The notes: generated by a model not told the origin, from the sequence alone. A DNA stretch of 42,336 nucleotides from Clostridium lacusfryxellense (GCF_018861735.1 NZ_JAHLEB010000047.1:1-42336), one strand, 5' to 3'; numbered from the stretch's first letter, positions 32,773 through 42,008 are shown. Translations and numbers: made by a program.

Positions 32773-34769
32773 GCGAAAACAATAAGAACAAACCACGTGG
32801 AGGCATGGGGGGAGGACCAATGGGATCCTTCGCAGGGCCAATAGTTAAAGCAAAAGATTTCAAAGGTACATTAAAAAGGCTTTTAAGTTATTTAAAACCT
32901 CAAAGAACTAATTTCATTTTAGTTTTTATATTTGCAATTGTTAGTACTATTTTCACAATAGTTGGACCTAAGATTTCAGCAAAAGCTATAGATAGATTAT
33001 TTGAAGGTATAATGAGTAAATTTGGACTACTTCAACTACATGCTAAGCAAGCAGAGATAGCTAATTTAATAAAAGCTAATCCAGCAGCGGCAAAAAGCCC
33101 GAAAGTAGTTGATGGCCTTGCACAAATTAAAGCAGGAATTTCAAAAATCATGGATATTAATGGTGGAATGATAGATTTCACATATATTCGAAATATTATT
33201 CTTTTATTACTTGGATTATATGTAGTAAGTACTGTTTTCGGTTTCCTCCAACAATATATAATGGCTGGAGTTGCTCAGAAAACTGTTTACAACTTACGTA
33301 AAGAAGTTGAAGATAAGCTTTCTAGGTTACCACTTAAATTCTTTGATTCAAAAACTCATGGGGAGATATTAAGTCGTGTTACAAATGATGTTGATAATAT
33401 ATCAACAACGCTTCAACAAAGTCTTACTCAGCTTATTACATCTATTGTTACAATCGTTGGTATTGTAATTATGATGCTTACAATAAGCCCACTAATGACA
33501 TTAGTTGTTATTTTAACTTTACCACTATACATTCTTGTAACAGCATTTGTTGCAAAAAGATCTCAAAAGTTCTTTGCTGCTCAACAAAAAGAAATTGGAG
33601 CACTTAATGGTCATGTTGAGGAGATGTATACTGGTCACAAAATTGTTAAATCCTTTGGGCATGAGAAGGATTCTATAGAGGAGTTTAAAAGCATTAATGA
33701 CAGGCTATACAACGCTGGTTGGAAAGCTCAGTTCATATCAGGAATAATAATGCCTATGATGAGATTTGTTAGTAATATAGGTTATGTAGTAGTTTGTGTT
33801 GTTGGTGGATATTTAGCAACACAAGGAAAAATTTCTATAGGTAATATTCAAGCCTTTATTCAATATTCAAGTCAGTTTACTCAACCAATAGTTCAAACTG
33901 CAAATATCGCAAACATTATTCAATCAACTGTAGCTTCAGCTGAACGAATATTTGAATTATTAGATGAGGTTGAAGAAATTGTAGAAACAAATAATACTAA
34001 AGTTATTGAACTACCTAAGGGTGAAGTTAAATTCGAACATGTTAACTTTAGCTACAAAGCAGATGAACCACTTATTACAGATATGAATATTGATGTAAAG
34101 AGGGGTCATACAATTGCAATTGTTGGACCAACAGGTGCTGGTAAAACAACGTTAGTTAACTTACTTATGCGTTTCTACGAGATAGACGGTGGTAAGATTA
34201 CAGTTGATGGAGTGGACATTAGAGACATTAAACGTGGAGAATTGCGTAGTATGTTTGGAATGGTACTTCAGGATACTTGGCTCTTTAATGGTACTATAAT
34301 GGACAATATTGCTTACGGTAAAGAAGGGGCTACTGATGATGAAGTTATTAAAGCTGCAAGAGCAGCTCATGCACATCACTTTATTAAAACTCTTCCTGAT
34401 GGATATAACACAATATTAAATGAAGAAGCATCCAATATATCTCAAGGACAAAAACAACTTCTTACTATAGCTCGCGCAATACTTGCTAATCCAACCATTA
34501 TGATATTGGATGAAGCTACAAGTAGTGTTGACTCAAGAACAGAAGTTTATATACAAAGGGCTATGACAGAGCTTATGCAAAATAGAACAAGTTTTGTAAT
34601 TGCACATAGACTTTCTACAATTAAAGATGCGGAGCTCATATTAGTTATGAATAAAGGAAGTATCATTGAAATGGGTAACCATAATGATCTTCTTGCTCAA
34701 GATGGATTCTATGCAGAGCTTTATAATAGTCAGTTTAGTGGGGCAAATTTAGATAATGAAGTAGGATAA
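32769..34769 (+). CDS. ABC exporter subunit with intact catalytic site
   Basis: The 666-residue partner. A Gly/Met/Pro-rich N-terminal tail (RGGMGGGPMGSFAGP) precedes six membrane helices. Between helices 1 and 2 there is an extra loop of about 65 residues (residues about 75-135, LQLHAKQAEIANLIKANPAA), which is characteristic of this partner type. The nucleotide-binding domain has Walker A GPTGAGKTTL, signature ISQGQKQLL (Gln replaces the usual second Gly) and Walker B MILDEATSSVD with the catalytic Glu intact. Together with the upstream subunit it forms one canonical and one weak ATP site. Substrate is unknown; MarR control suggests drugs or toxic metabolites. The start is ATG 32769 with GAGGAATT. 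Confidence 0.93.
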   Translation: MSENNKNKPRGGMGGGPMGSFAGPIVKAKDFKGTLKRLLSYLKPQRTNFILVFIFAIVSTIFTIVGPKISAKAIDRLFEGIMSKFGLLQLHAKQAEIANLIKANPAAAKSPKVVDGLAQIKAGISKIMDINGGMIDFTYIRNIILLLLGLYVVSTVFGFLQQYIMAGVAQKTVYNLRKEVEDKLSRLPLKFFDSKTHGEILSRVTNDVDNISTTLQQSLTQLITSIVTIVGIVIMMLTISPLMTLVVILTLPLYILVTAFVAKRSQKFFAAQQKEIGALNGHVEEMYTGHKIVKSFGHEKDSIEEFKSINDRLYNAGWKAQFISGIIMPMMRFVSNIGYVVVCVVGGYLATQGKISIGNIQAFIQYSSQFTQPIVQTANIANIIQSTVASAERIFELLDEVEEIVETNNTKVIELPKGEVKFEHVNFSYKADEPLITDMNIDVKRGHTIAIVGPTGAGKTTLVNLLMRFYEIDGGKITVDGVDIRDIKRGELRSMFGMVLQDTWLFNGTIMDNIAYGKEGATDDEVIKAARAAHAHHFIKTLPDGYNTILNEEASNISQGQKQLLTIARAILANPTIMILDEATSSVDSRTEVYIQRAMTELMQNRTSFVIAHRLSTIKDAELILVMNKGSIIEMGNHNDLLAQDGFYAELYNSQFSGANLDNEVG

Positions 34770-34771
34770 GT

Positions 34772-34809
34772 TAAAGACACTGTAGAAAAAATTTACAGTG
34801 TCTTTTTTA
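34772..34809 (+). terminator. Terminator of the marR-ABC operon
   Basis: AAAGACACTGTA (34773-34784) pairs with TACAGTGTCTTT (34794-34805), followed by TTTTAT. Confidence 0.88.
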
Positions 34810-34842
34810 TATAAATTTGAAATGATTTAGAATTTTTGTTTC

Positions 34843-36684
34843 TTATTTAATAATAACATTATATTCTCTAAGCCAAGTATTTACTTGAATTAAATATGCA
34901 ATAAGTTGAGGCCCTGTCATAAGCTGACCATACCAAGGATTTTTATATGCACTACCACCTGAATCAACTATTTCTTGAACGTGTTTTTGATCTATGAGTT
35001 GTAGTATAGGTGATGATTTATCATTTAGTATATTATTCATAAGTTTTTGAACAGCCAGTGTATATCCAGGGTTATGAGTTTTTGGATAAGGACTCTTTTT
35101 CCTCCAAAGTACGTCGCCTGGAAGTAGTCCTGTAAGAGCCTGCCTTAATACTCCTTTTTCACGCCCTTTATAATATTTCATATCCATAGGGATATTATAG
35201 GCATATTCTACAAGCCTCTGGTCTGCGAAAGGGACTCTTACCTCAAGGCCGCTAGCCATGCTCATTCTATCTTTTCTAGTAAGTAGAGTTATCATAAACC
35301 ATTTTATATTTAAATAGAATAATTCTCTCATTCTATGCTCTCTAGGGCTTTCGCCAGGGATACCTGGAACTTGTCTTAAGCTTTCATCATATTTATCTTG
35401 AACATATTCATCGATGGGAAGACTTTGAAGGTCAGGGGATAGTATACTTTTTCTATCACTTACGAATTTTGACCAAGGGAATGTAGTTGCGTTTATATCT
35501 TCTTCACGTCTAAACCATGGGTAACCACCAAATAATTCGTCTGCACACTCCCCGGATAATGCAACTGTAGAGTTTTTTCTTACCTCCTTGCAAAAGAGAT
35601 ATAATGAGGAATCTACATCTGCCATACCTGGTAAATCAGTAGCAAAAACAGCCTCCTTAAGGTAGGATGCAAGTTCCGGTGTATCAATTAGTATATCGTG
35701 ATGATCTGACCCAATGTAATCCACCATTTTATAAATCCAGTCTGCATCAGTATTTGGTTGAAACTCTGTAGGCTTAAAAAACTTTCTATTATCAACATAA
35801 TCTATAGAATATGTGTTTAAGTTAGGCATATTATTCTTTTTAAAGTAAGTGGATGCTACTGCTGAAATTATACTTGAGTCAAGTCCACCAGATAAGAAAG
35901 TGCAAACTGGAACATCAGCAATAAGTTGTCTTTCAATGGAATCTACAAGTAATGATCTTATATGCTCTGCAGTTGTAGATAAGTCCTCATCATGGGTTTT
36001 TGCGGTAAGTTTCCAATATTCCTTTGTTTTAAAACCCTCTTTATCATAAATTAAACTATGAGATGGTGGCAATTCTTTTATATTTTGAAAGATACCGCTA
36101 CCAAGAGGTCTTGCAGGTCCAAATCCAAAGAGCTCAGTAAGACCTTGTTTATCAAGAATTGGTTCTACTAATGGATGAGCTAAAAGAGTTTTTATTTCGG
36201 AACCAAATATTAAGGAATTATCTTTTATAGTATAAAATAAAGGCTTAACTCCTAGGGGATCTCTTGCTAAGAATAGTGTTTGGTGTGTTTCGTTCCAAAC
36301 TCCGAAAGCATAGATACCATTTATATGTTTAACACATTCCTCACCCCAGAAAATATAAGCTACTAAAAGCACCTCAGTATCAGAATAGGATGAGAAACTA
36401 AATCCATTCACTTTTAATATTTTGCGTACATCCTCTGTATTATAAAGTTCACCATTATATACTATAGTATAGGTGTTATTCCCTATTTTCTTCGTCATTG
36501 GCTGTGCTCCACCTTCTGGGTCAACAACCACTAGACGTCTATGCCCTAAAATGGCATGCTTTGAAAAGTGAAAACCATAGGCGTCAGGTCCTCTTTCTTT
36601 CAAGGTATCAGTCATTTTGAAAAGGATTTTATCATCTTTTTCAATATTGTCATAAAAATTAATCCATCCTGCTATGCCGCACAT
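34843..36684 (-). CDS. asnB: Asparagine synthase (glutamine-hydrolysing)
   Basis: A 613-residue enzyme making asparagine from aspartate, ATP and glutamine. The start must be the ATG at 36684, because Cys2 (MCGIAGW) is the glutaminase nucleophile; it has a TAGGAGATGATAAA site. In-frame upstream codons to 36717 are leader sequence. Glutaminase motifs RGPDAYG, GHRRLVV and YNGELYN (residues about 35-90) are followed by the synthetase PP-loop FLSGGLDSSI and SGECADELFGGYPWF. Length and motifs fit the AsnB type found in Gram-positive bacteria. It is a single gene facing the ABC operon. Confidence 0.95.
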   Translation of the reverse strand: MCGIAGWINFYDNIEKDDKILFKMTDTLKERGPDAYGFHFSKHAILGHRRLVVVDPEGGAQPMTKKIGNNTYTIVYNGELYNTEDVRKILKVNGFSFSSYSDTEVLLVAYIFWGEECVKHINGIYAFGVWNETHQTLFLARDPLGVKPLFYTIKDNSLIFGSEIKTLLAHPLVEPILDKQGLTELFGFGPARPLGSGIFQNIKELPPSHSLIYDKEGFKTKEYWKLTAKTHDEDLSTTAEHIRSLLVDSIERQLIADVPVCTFLSGGLDSSIISAVASTYFKKNNMPNLNTYSIDYVDNRKFFKPTEFQPNTDADWIYKMVDYIGSDHHDILIDTPELASYLKEAVFATDLPGMADVDSSLYLFCKEVRKNSTVALSGECADELFGGYPWFRREEDINATTFPWSKFVSDRKSILSPDLQSLPIDEYVQDKYDESLRQVPGIPGESPREHRMRELFYLNIKWFMITLLTRKDRMSMASGLEVRVPFADQRLVEYAYNIPMDMKYYKGREKGVLRQALTGLLPGDVLWRKKSPYPKTHNPGYTLAVQKLMNNILNDKSSPILQLIDQKHVQEIVDSGGSAYKNPWYGQLMTGPQLIAYLIQVNTWLREYNVIIK

Positions 36685-36938
36685 TTTATCATCTCCTAAA
36701 TTAAATAACATTGTCATATATATCTTATGTAATTTAATGAAAATGGTGTGTATAAAATATAATTTTGTGAACTTTCTATTGTAATATATATTTATAAGTA
36801 AGGATTATATTCAAATATATATATAGTATTGGTATTAGCACTGTTTTTTATATGTATACTGTAGTAAGATTGTAGCTAAGGATAAAGATGTTTAATATTA
36901 TAAAAGATAAATTAATAAATTTCAGGAGGTATAATTTA

Positions 36939-37391
36939 ATGGTTAAAGTTGAGAGTTTTTCATTAGATCACACAAAGGTAAAGGCACCTTTTGTACGAAA
37001 ATGTGAGGTTAAAATAGGTGAAAAGGGTGATATAGTAACAAAGTTTGATTTAAGGTTCATGCAACCTAATGAAGAATTTATGAATATATCTGCTATTCAT
37101 ACTTTAGAGCATTTACTTGCTGGATACATGAGAGAAGTAATGGATGGAATAATTGATATCTCACCTATGGGATGTCGAACAGGATTTTATATGATTACAT
37201 GGAATGATGTAAGTGTAGATAAAGTTATAGAAACCTTAAATTATGGCTTGAAAAAAGTATTAGAGTCAACTGAAATACCAGCTGCAAATGAGGTTCAATG
37301 TGGTAATTATAGAGATCATTCATTAGAAGGCGCGAAAGAATATGCTAAGCTAGTTCTAGATAAAGGTTTTAGCAGTAACATCTATAAATAG
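36939..37391 (+). CDS. luxS: S-ribosylhomocysteine lyase
   Basis: A 150-residue metalloenzyme that splits S-ribosylhomocysteine into homocysteine and the autoinducer-2 precursor. The metal site is HTLEH (His54, His58) and Cys121 (EVQCGNYRDH). Catalytic Cys79 lies in MGCRTGFY. RFMQPNEEFM and AGYMREVMDG complete the family pattern. The start is ATG 36939 with a perfect AGGAGG site nine bases upstream; the ATG at 36888 has none. It works in the activated-methyl cycle, and possibly in quorum sensing. No mtnN (pfs) gene is adjacent. No SAM riboswitch was recognised in its leader. Confidence 0.96.
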   Translation: MVKVESFSLDHTKVKAPFVRKCEVKIGEKGDIVTKFDLRFMQPNEEFMNISAIHTLEHLLAGYMREVMDGIIDISPMGCRTGFYMITWNDVSVDKVIETLNYGLKKVLESTEIPAANEVQCGNYRDHSLEGAKEYAKLVLDKGFSSNIYK

Positions 37392-37509
37392 TATAGTAAT
37401 ATATATATTTTAGAAAACCACAAGAAAAGGGCATGTATATATAATACTTGTGATTATAGACATACTATGATAATATAGTAGATAATAAAAAAATAACTAA
37501 CTAAATAAA

Positions 37510-37690
37510 ACTACCTAAGGTAGAGGTGCTGTGTCTATTAGTAATTATTTGGAGCCATCAGGCTATGATGAATAACGAAAGGAGCTACGGCCGAAGAAAA
37601 TATATTTGATAAATTATTTTCTGAGTTTACACATAATATGTGTAAAATTGTCACTGATTTTTCAGTGGAGAGCTACACGGTACACGAAGT
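37510..37690 (+). promoter_or_regulatory. Lysine riboswitch (L box)
   Basis: The conserved core is easily read: AAGGTAGAGGTGC, TTAGTAAT, GGAGCC, then CGAAAGGAGCTACGGCCGAA, and the closing GTGGAGAGCTAC, with a stem TTTACACATAATATGTGTAAA and a TCACTGATTTTTCAGTGGA hairpin between. This is the aptamer of the lysine riboswitch, located just upstream of aspartate kinase. When lysine is bound the downstream terminator should form and shut off lysC-lysA. Confidence 0.92.
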
Positions 37691-37712
37691 TTGTGTAAAA
37701 ATAAATATTTTT

Positions 37713-37751
37713 ATGCAGCAAAGGTGTTCCTTTGCTGCATAATTTTTTTTT
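37713..37751 (+). terminator. Riboswitch-controlled terminator
   Basis: ATGCAGCAAAGG (37713-37724) pairs perfectly with CCTTTGCTGCAT (37729-37740), followed by AATTTTTTTTT. It is the expression platform of the lysine riboswitch. Confidence 0.93.
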
Positions 37752-37875
37752 GTAGCTATATATAAGCACTTCTATAGGTAATTTTAAAATATTGGTGGAT
37801 TATTTTATAATGAATTAAAATTATAGCACCGAAGGTAATGAATAGCACCAAGGTGGAAATAGGAGTGATTTGATT

Positions 37876-39075
37876 ATGGGAGTAGTTGTTCAAAAATATG
37901 GTGGTTCATCGGTAGGAACTACAGAGAAAATTAAAAAGATTGCACAATGCATAGTAAAGAGAAAAGATAAAAATACAGAATTAGTCATAGTAGTATCTGC
38001 TATGGGAGACACTACAGATGAGCTATTATCTTTATCAAAGGGAATAGGAAAAGATCCAGATAAGAGGGAATTAGATGCATTATTATCCACAGGAGAGATA
38101 ATTTCAAGTGCACTCCTGGCCATGGCAATTAAGGAACTTGGATATGATGCTATAAGTTATACAGCATATCAAATTGGAATAAAGACTAGTGGGCAATATG
38201 GTAAAGCGTTAATTGATGATATACATGGTAATAAAATTAAACAAAGTTTGAAAGAAGGTAAAATTGTAATAGTTGCTGGATTTCAAGGGATAAATGGAGA
38301 GGGCGACATTACAACACTCGGTAGAGGTGGTTCTGATACCACTGCAGTAGCACTTGCTGTAAAGCTTAATGGTAGATGCGAAATATATACGGATGTATCT
38401 GGAATATATAGTGTAGATCCTAGGGCATACAGTGATGCTAAAAAACTGGATGAAATAGAGTATGAAGAGATGCTAGAGCTTGCAAGCTTGGGAGCTCAAA
38501 TAATGCATTCAAGGTCAATCGAACTCGCTCAAAAATATAGTATACCTATATATGTCGGACTGAGCAATAGTGAGATTAAGGGAACTGTAATTAAGGAGGT
38601 AAAAAATATGGATATGGAAAGTAAACCAGTAACGGGTATAGCAACTGATGATGAAGATGTGGCAGTAACACTGCAGCGTATACCTAAAGATGTGAATATA
38701 TTGTCTACAATATTCGAAGCTATAGGAAGCAGGCGAATTAATATAGATATGATAAGTCAATCATCACCAATAGACGGATGTGTAAGTGTATCTTTTACAA
38801 TTCCTAAAGATAATCTTAAGGAGAGTCTGAAAATTATAGATAAATTAATAGTAGATAATAAAGTTATAGTTGACGAGGATATAACTAAATTTTCAGTTGT
38901 GGGGTTGGGAATGAAGACAACCTCTGGAGTAGCAGCTAGAATGTTTAAGGTTTTTAATAAAAACGATATTGAGATTAAAATGATAACTACATCTGAAATA
39001 AGAATTACCTGTGCTATAAAAACTCAGGACAAATTAAAGGCTATACAGGTAGTTGCAAAGGAATTCAATTTATAA
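37876..39075 (+). CDS. lysC: Aspartate kinase
   Basis: A 399-residue kinase that phosphorylates aspartate, the first step to lysine, threonine and methionine. The N-terminal VVVQKYGGSSVG, the TLGRGGSDTTAVALA segment and YTDVSGIYSVDPR form the catalytic domain (to about residue 245). Two ACT domains follow (VTLQRIPKDVNILSTIFEAI and FSVVGLGMKTTSGVAARMFK), which usually bind lysine or threonine for feedback control. The start is ATG 37876 with AGGAGTGAT; a TTG at 37870 is too close. Expression is under the upstream lysine riboswitch, so both level and activity are probably lysine-controlled. LysA follows in the same operon, 25 bases on. Confidence 0.96.
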   Translation: MGVVVQKYGGSSVGTTEKIKKIAQCIVKRKDKNTELVIVVSAMGDTTDELLSLSKGIGKDPDKRELDALLSTGEIISSALLAMAIKELGYDAISYTAYQIGIKTSGQYGKALIDDIHGNKIKQSLKEGKIVIVAGFQGINGEGDITTLGRGGSDTTAVALAVKLNGRCEIYTDVSGIYSVDPRAYSDAKKLDEIEYEEMLELASLGAQIMHSRSIELAQKYSIPIYVGLSNSEIKGTVIKEVKNMDMESKPVTGIATDDEDVAVTLQRIPKDVNILSTIFEAIGSRRINIDMISQSSPIDGCVSVSFTIPKDNLKESLKIIDKLIVDNKVIVDEDITKFSVVGLGMKTTSGVAARMFKVFNKNDIEIKMITTSEIRITCAIKTQDKLKAIQVVAKEFNL

Positions 39076-39100
39076 AGAATTAGTAGAAGGAGGGATTTAT

Positions 39101-40399
39101 GTGAGGTTTTTTGGAAATATAAGAAATGACAATAATAAATTAGAGATTGCGGGAGTTAGTGCACAGGTCCTAGCTGAGGAATACGGTACCCCTCTTTATA
39201 TAATGGATGAACAACTTATACGAGAAAATTGTAGAAGGTTTTATAAATCTTTTAAAGTTAAGGATGGACATAATAAGGTGGCTTATGCAGGAAAGGCATT
39301 TTTAACTATTGCCATGTGTGAGATTATAAAAAGTGAAGGTTTACATTTAGATGTTGTTTCAGGAGGAGAATTATATACTGCATCAAAGGCTAATTTTCCA
39401 CTTGAAAATGTGTATTTTCATGGTAATAATAAAACAATCGATGAAATTGAAATGGCCGTAGAATTAGGAGTAGGAAGTTTTGTGGTAGATAATCTTCATG
39501 AAATGGAAATTATTAATGAAAAGGCAAAAGCAAAAGGCGTTACTCAAAGGGTTCTTCTTAGAGTAACTCCAGGCATAGAGGCTCATACCCATGATTATAT
39601 AAAAACTGGACAAATTGATTCTAAGTTTGGATTTACAATATTAAATAATGAATTAGAAGAGGTTATAAAGACTGCTTTAAGTTTGAAAAATATAAAGCTG
39701 GCAGGATTGCATTGTCATATAGGGTCTCAAATTTTTGAGTTAGAGCCTTATAAAGATGCAGTGGGTATAATGACTTCTTTAATTAAAGATATTAAAGAAA
39801 AATTCAATTATGATATAGACGAATTAGACTTAGGTGGAGGTTTTGGAGTTTATTATGACAAAGGTGATGAGCCAAAAGAAATAGAAGATTTTTGCTCTGT
39901 TATAATTGAAGAAACTAAAATCAAATGCGCTGAATACGGAATAAAATATCCTACACTTGTTATAGAACCAGGCAGATCAATTGTAGCTAACGCAGGAATT
40001 ACACTATATACTGTAGGCGCTATAAAGGATATTCCAGAAGTTAGAAAATATGTGGCAGTTGATGGTGGTATGACAGATAATATAAGACCGGCATTATACA
40101 ATGCACAATATCAATGTGTGCTTGCTAATAAAATAAGTGGCCCTTGCATAGAAGTGGTTACAATAGCGGGTAAATGCTGTGAGAGTGGAGATATACTACT
40201 TGAGGATGTAAAACTACCATTGGTTAATAGTGGAGATCTTATGGCTATGTTATCAACTGGTGCTTATGGATATTCAATGAGTAGTAATTATAATAAAATA
40301 CCTAAGGCTCCTGTAGTTTTAGTAAATGAGGGTACTCACAAGGCTATATGTAAAAGACAAACTTACCAAGAAATGATTAGTAATGAAGTGTGCTTATAG
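39101..40399 (+). CDS. lysA: Diaminopimelate decarboxylase
   Basis: A 432-residue PLP enzyme that makes lysine from meso-diaminopimelate. The PLP lysine is in KVAYAGKAFLTIAM, HCHIGSQIFE is the phosphate/substrate loop, LDLGGGFGVYY the glycine-rich loop, EPGRSIVANAG the substrate site, and GKCCESGD and TGAYGYSMSSNYN the active-site Cys and Tyr motifs. The start is GTG 39101, seven bases after AGGAGG. An ATG overlaps it at 39099 but reads ATG-TGA, a start directly followed by a stop. Together with LysC it covers the first and last steps of lysine synthesis; the middle enzymes are not in the window. Confidence 0.95.
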   Translation: MRFFGNIRNDNNKLEIAGVSAQVLAEEYGTPLYIMDEQLIRENCRRFYKSFKVKDGHNKVAYAGKAFLTIAMCEIIKSEGLHLDVVSGGELYTASKANFPLENVYFHGNNKTIDEIEMAVELGVGSFVVDNLHEMEIINEKAKAKGVTQRVLLRVTPGIEAHTHDYIKTGQIDSKFGFTILNNELEEVIKTALSLKNIKLAGLHCHIGSQIFELEPYKDAVGIMTSLIKDIKEKFNYDIDELDLGGGFGVYYDKGDEPKEIEDFCSVIIEETKIKCAEYGIKYPTLVIEPGRSIVANAGITLYTVGAIKDIPEVRKYVAVDGGMTDNIRPALYNAQYQCVLANKISGPCIEVVTIAGKCCESGDILLEDVKLPLVNSGDLMAMLSTGAYGYSMSSNYNKIPKAPVVLVNEGTHKAICKRQTYQEMISNEVCL

Positions 40400-40405
40400 G
40401 GTAAT

Positions 40406-40650
40406 GCAGTAGAGAAGTTCTCCTGAGTGCCTTGTAATAAGAGATTGAAACAGGAAATTGTATTAAGAAATTCTAATTTTTGCGAATGCAAAATTCTCTA
40501 CCGCTCACACTCGACGTCCTGTCTCGGGTTCGCTAGCCTGACGTCCTGTCAGGCTTACGAAAATTTTACATTCGCAAAAAAGAATTACTAAATGCAATTT
40601 CAATGTTTCTGCTCTTCTTATCGCAAGTCACTATGGAGAAGTTCATACTT
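40406..40650. repeat. Palindromic fold-back element, family 1, second full copy
   Basis: Same design as 25012-25257: left arm from GTAGAGAAGTTCTCCTGAGTG through AATTTTTGCGAATGCAAAAT, tip CGACGTCCTGTCTCGGGTTC, right arm TTTACATTCGCAAAAAAGAA through CGCAAGTCACTATGGAGAAG. The arms are inverted copies with mismatches. It begins six bases after lysA. Confidence 0.87.
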
Positions 40651-40679
40651 GCTACTATAAGATTTGCTTCGGTTTGTCC

Positions 40680-40783
40680 TGATTGGGTTACGAGAATTTT
40701 ACAAGCGCAAAACAAGAATTTCTAAATGCAATTTCAATGTTTCTTCGCTTCCTGTTGTAAGTCACTATGGAGAAGTTCATACT
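40680..40783. repeat. Family 1 element, right arm only (first)
   Basis: GGTTACGAGAATTTTACAAG, then AATTTCTAAATGCAATTTCA and GTAAGTCACTATGGAGAAGT: a right arm without a left arm. Confidence 0.82.
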
Positions 40784-40811
40784 AAAATTATATGAAAATA
40801 TCGTAGTCGTC

Positions 40812-40915
40812 TTGACAAGTTTACGAGGATTTTATTTTCGCAAAAGAAGAATTACTAAATATAATTTCAATGTTTCTTCACTTCCTGTTGCAAGTCACTA
40901 TGGAGAAATTTATAC
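40812..40915. repeat. Family 1 element, right arm only (second)
   Basis: GTTTACGAGGATTTTATTTT, GAAGAATTACTAAATATAAT and GCAAGTCACTATGGAGAAAT: another right arm, about 130 bp after the previous one, giving a short array of one full and two half elements. Confidence 0.82.
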
Positions 40916-40960
40916 AGCATTTTCTTTGCTGTGATTTACGTGAATAGGTTGGCAGTAAAA

Positions 40961-41000
40961 GGCTAGAAGTTCTAGAAACTAGCCAAAAGGTTTTTTAGCC
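40961..41000 (+). terminator. Possible terminator after the lysA repeat array
   Basis: GGCTAG and CTAGCC (about 40961-40983) form a stem with an inner TTCTAGAA, followed by AAAAGGTTTTTTAG. Confidence 0.45.
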
Positions 41001-41036
41001 GGTAGGCTCTATATATGTAATACAAACAATTCAAAG

Positions 41037-41084
41037 AAGGCAGAAATATTTAAATTCAATTTAAATATTTCTGCCTTTTATTAT
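41037..41084. terminator. Bidirectional terminator
   Basis: AAGGCAGAAATATTTAAATT and its exact complement form a near-perfect hairpin (41037-41077). T-rich runs follow on both strands. It serves the minus-strand DUF6440 operon and plus-strand read-through from lysA. Confidence 0.85.
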
Positions 41085-41099
41085 TTAGGTATAAGAATA

Positions 41100-41294
41100 T
41101 TATTCATTATTTGATTTAATAACTGGATTACCATCCTTATTTAATAATGGTGTAACTCCACCAGCATAACCATCCCAACTAAATAAATAGTGAACGCCAG
41201 TTTCCTTATCTACTATAACTTTACAACCGGAAATACTACCCTCTTTATAAATAACATTAAATCTTTCATTAGTATCTTTATCTTTACCAAACAT
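41100..41294 (-). CDS. DUF6440 family protein
   Basis: A 64-residue soluble protein with the pattern FNVIYKEGSISGCKVIVDKE, TGVHYLFSWDGYAGGVTPLL and KDGNPVI, which matches the DUF6440 family of short Firmicute proteins with unknown function. The start ATG has an AGGGGG site. It is the last gene of a minus-strand operon: XRE repressor, membrane protein, then this gene (13 bases after the membrane protein). The conserved aromatic and glycine sites suggest a small beta domain. Confidence 0.8.
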   Translation of the reverse strand: MFGKDKDTNERFNVIYKEGSISGCKVIVDKETGVHYLFSWDGYAGGVTPLLNKDGNPVIKSNNE

Positions 41295-41307
41295 TTTATG
41301 GTACCCC

Positions 41308-41760
41308 CTAAAATTTATTTTTGTAATATATTTTTAAAAATCCTTTTGATAATGACATAAAAATTAAAACGGAAAGTAAAGTGAAAAAAATAATCTGGTT
41401 AAAGAATCCAGCTATAATAGCTGCAGTTGTTATTGCAACTAAGGAAAAATTAAAACCTACACCACCTATTTTATCTTTAATAAGTTTTGTTCTCTCATCA
41501 TGTTCTTTTATATAGAGTTTCTTTAATTCATCCTCGGTTTTTAATGCTTTTCTATATTTTGCAATGTGTATTATCATGATAAGTTGAAAGCCTATGAATA
41601 CACCTACTTGAAACCCGGGTATCATATCAGAAACATCTTCATTAATTGCCGAGGCCATATTTACAAAGGCCCCAGTTAAGACAATGAATATAGCAGCAAA
41701 TGCAGTGAATGTTGTCATAAGTGTTAATTTTTTATTTGTTACCTGTCTATATTTCTCCAT
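41308..41760 (-). CDS. Membrane protein of unknown function, XRE partner
   Basis: A 150-residue protein with four membrane helices (MTTFTAFAAIFIVLTGAFVN; FQVGVFIGFQLIMIIHIAKY; GGVGFNFSLVAITTAAIIAG; QIIFFTLLSVLIFMSLSKGF). A cytoplasmic loop in the middle reads LYIKEHDERTKLIKDKIG, a pattern common in small Firmicute membrane proteins encoded directly after a short XRE regulator. I cannot give a firm family name. The start ATG has AAGGAG. The 17-base gap to the XRE gene shows a shared transcript. A role in sensing or membrane adaptation is guesswork. Confidence 0.7.
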   Translation of the reverse strand: MEKYRQVTNKKLTLMTTFTAFAAIFIVLTGAFVNMASAINEDVSDMIPGFQVGVFIGFQLIMIIHIAKYRKALKTEDELKKLYIKEHDERTKLIKDKIGGVGFNFSLVAITTAAIIAGFFNQIIFFTLLSVLIFMSLSKGFLKIYYKNKF

Positions 41761-41777
41761 TTTATAACTCCTTTATT

Positions 41778-41984
41778 TTAAAATTCGTTAACTTCTGAAA
41801 AATCAAAAACATCTTCTATCTTTAAATTAAAATATTTAGATATTTTGTATGCAAGAACAAGTGATGCTGTATACTTTTCGCACTCTAAAGATGAGATTGT
41901 TTGCCTCGAAACACCAACTGCTAATGCAAGTTCCTCTTGAGATAACTTGTTTTTTTTCCTAAGTTCCTGGATACATGTTTTCAT
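41778..41984 (-). CDS. Small XRE-family transcriptional regulator
   Basis: A 68-residue helix-turn-helix protein, essentially one XRE domain: [40 protein letters not shown] and [18 protein letters not shown]. This short type is common beside small membrane proteins in Firmicutes. The start is ATG 41984 with a perfect GGAGGT five bases upstream; the frame runs on to 42002 without a better start. A consensus promoter on the same strand overlaps repeats of GCAAAGCTAGCT, so self-repression is likely. Confidence 0.92.
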   Translation of the reverse strand: MKTCIQELRKKNKLSQEELALAVGVSRQTISSLECEKYTASLVLAYKISKYFNLKIEDVFDFSEVNEF

Positions 41985-42008
41985 CTCAGACCTCCTCTGC
42001 AATGTTTA

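Noticed and set aside
37510-37751. T-box leader before aspartate kinase
   Set aside because: No T-box sequence is present, while the lysine riboswitch core is clear.
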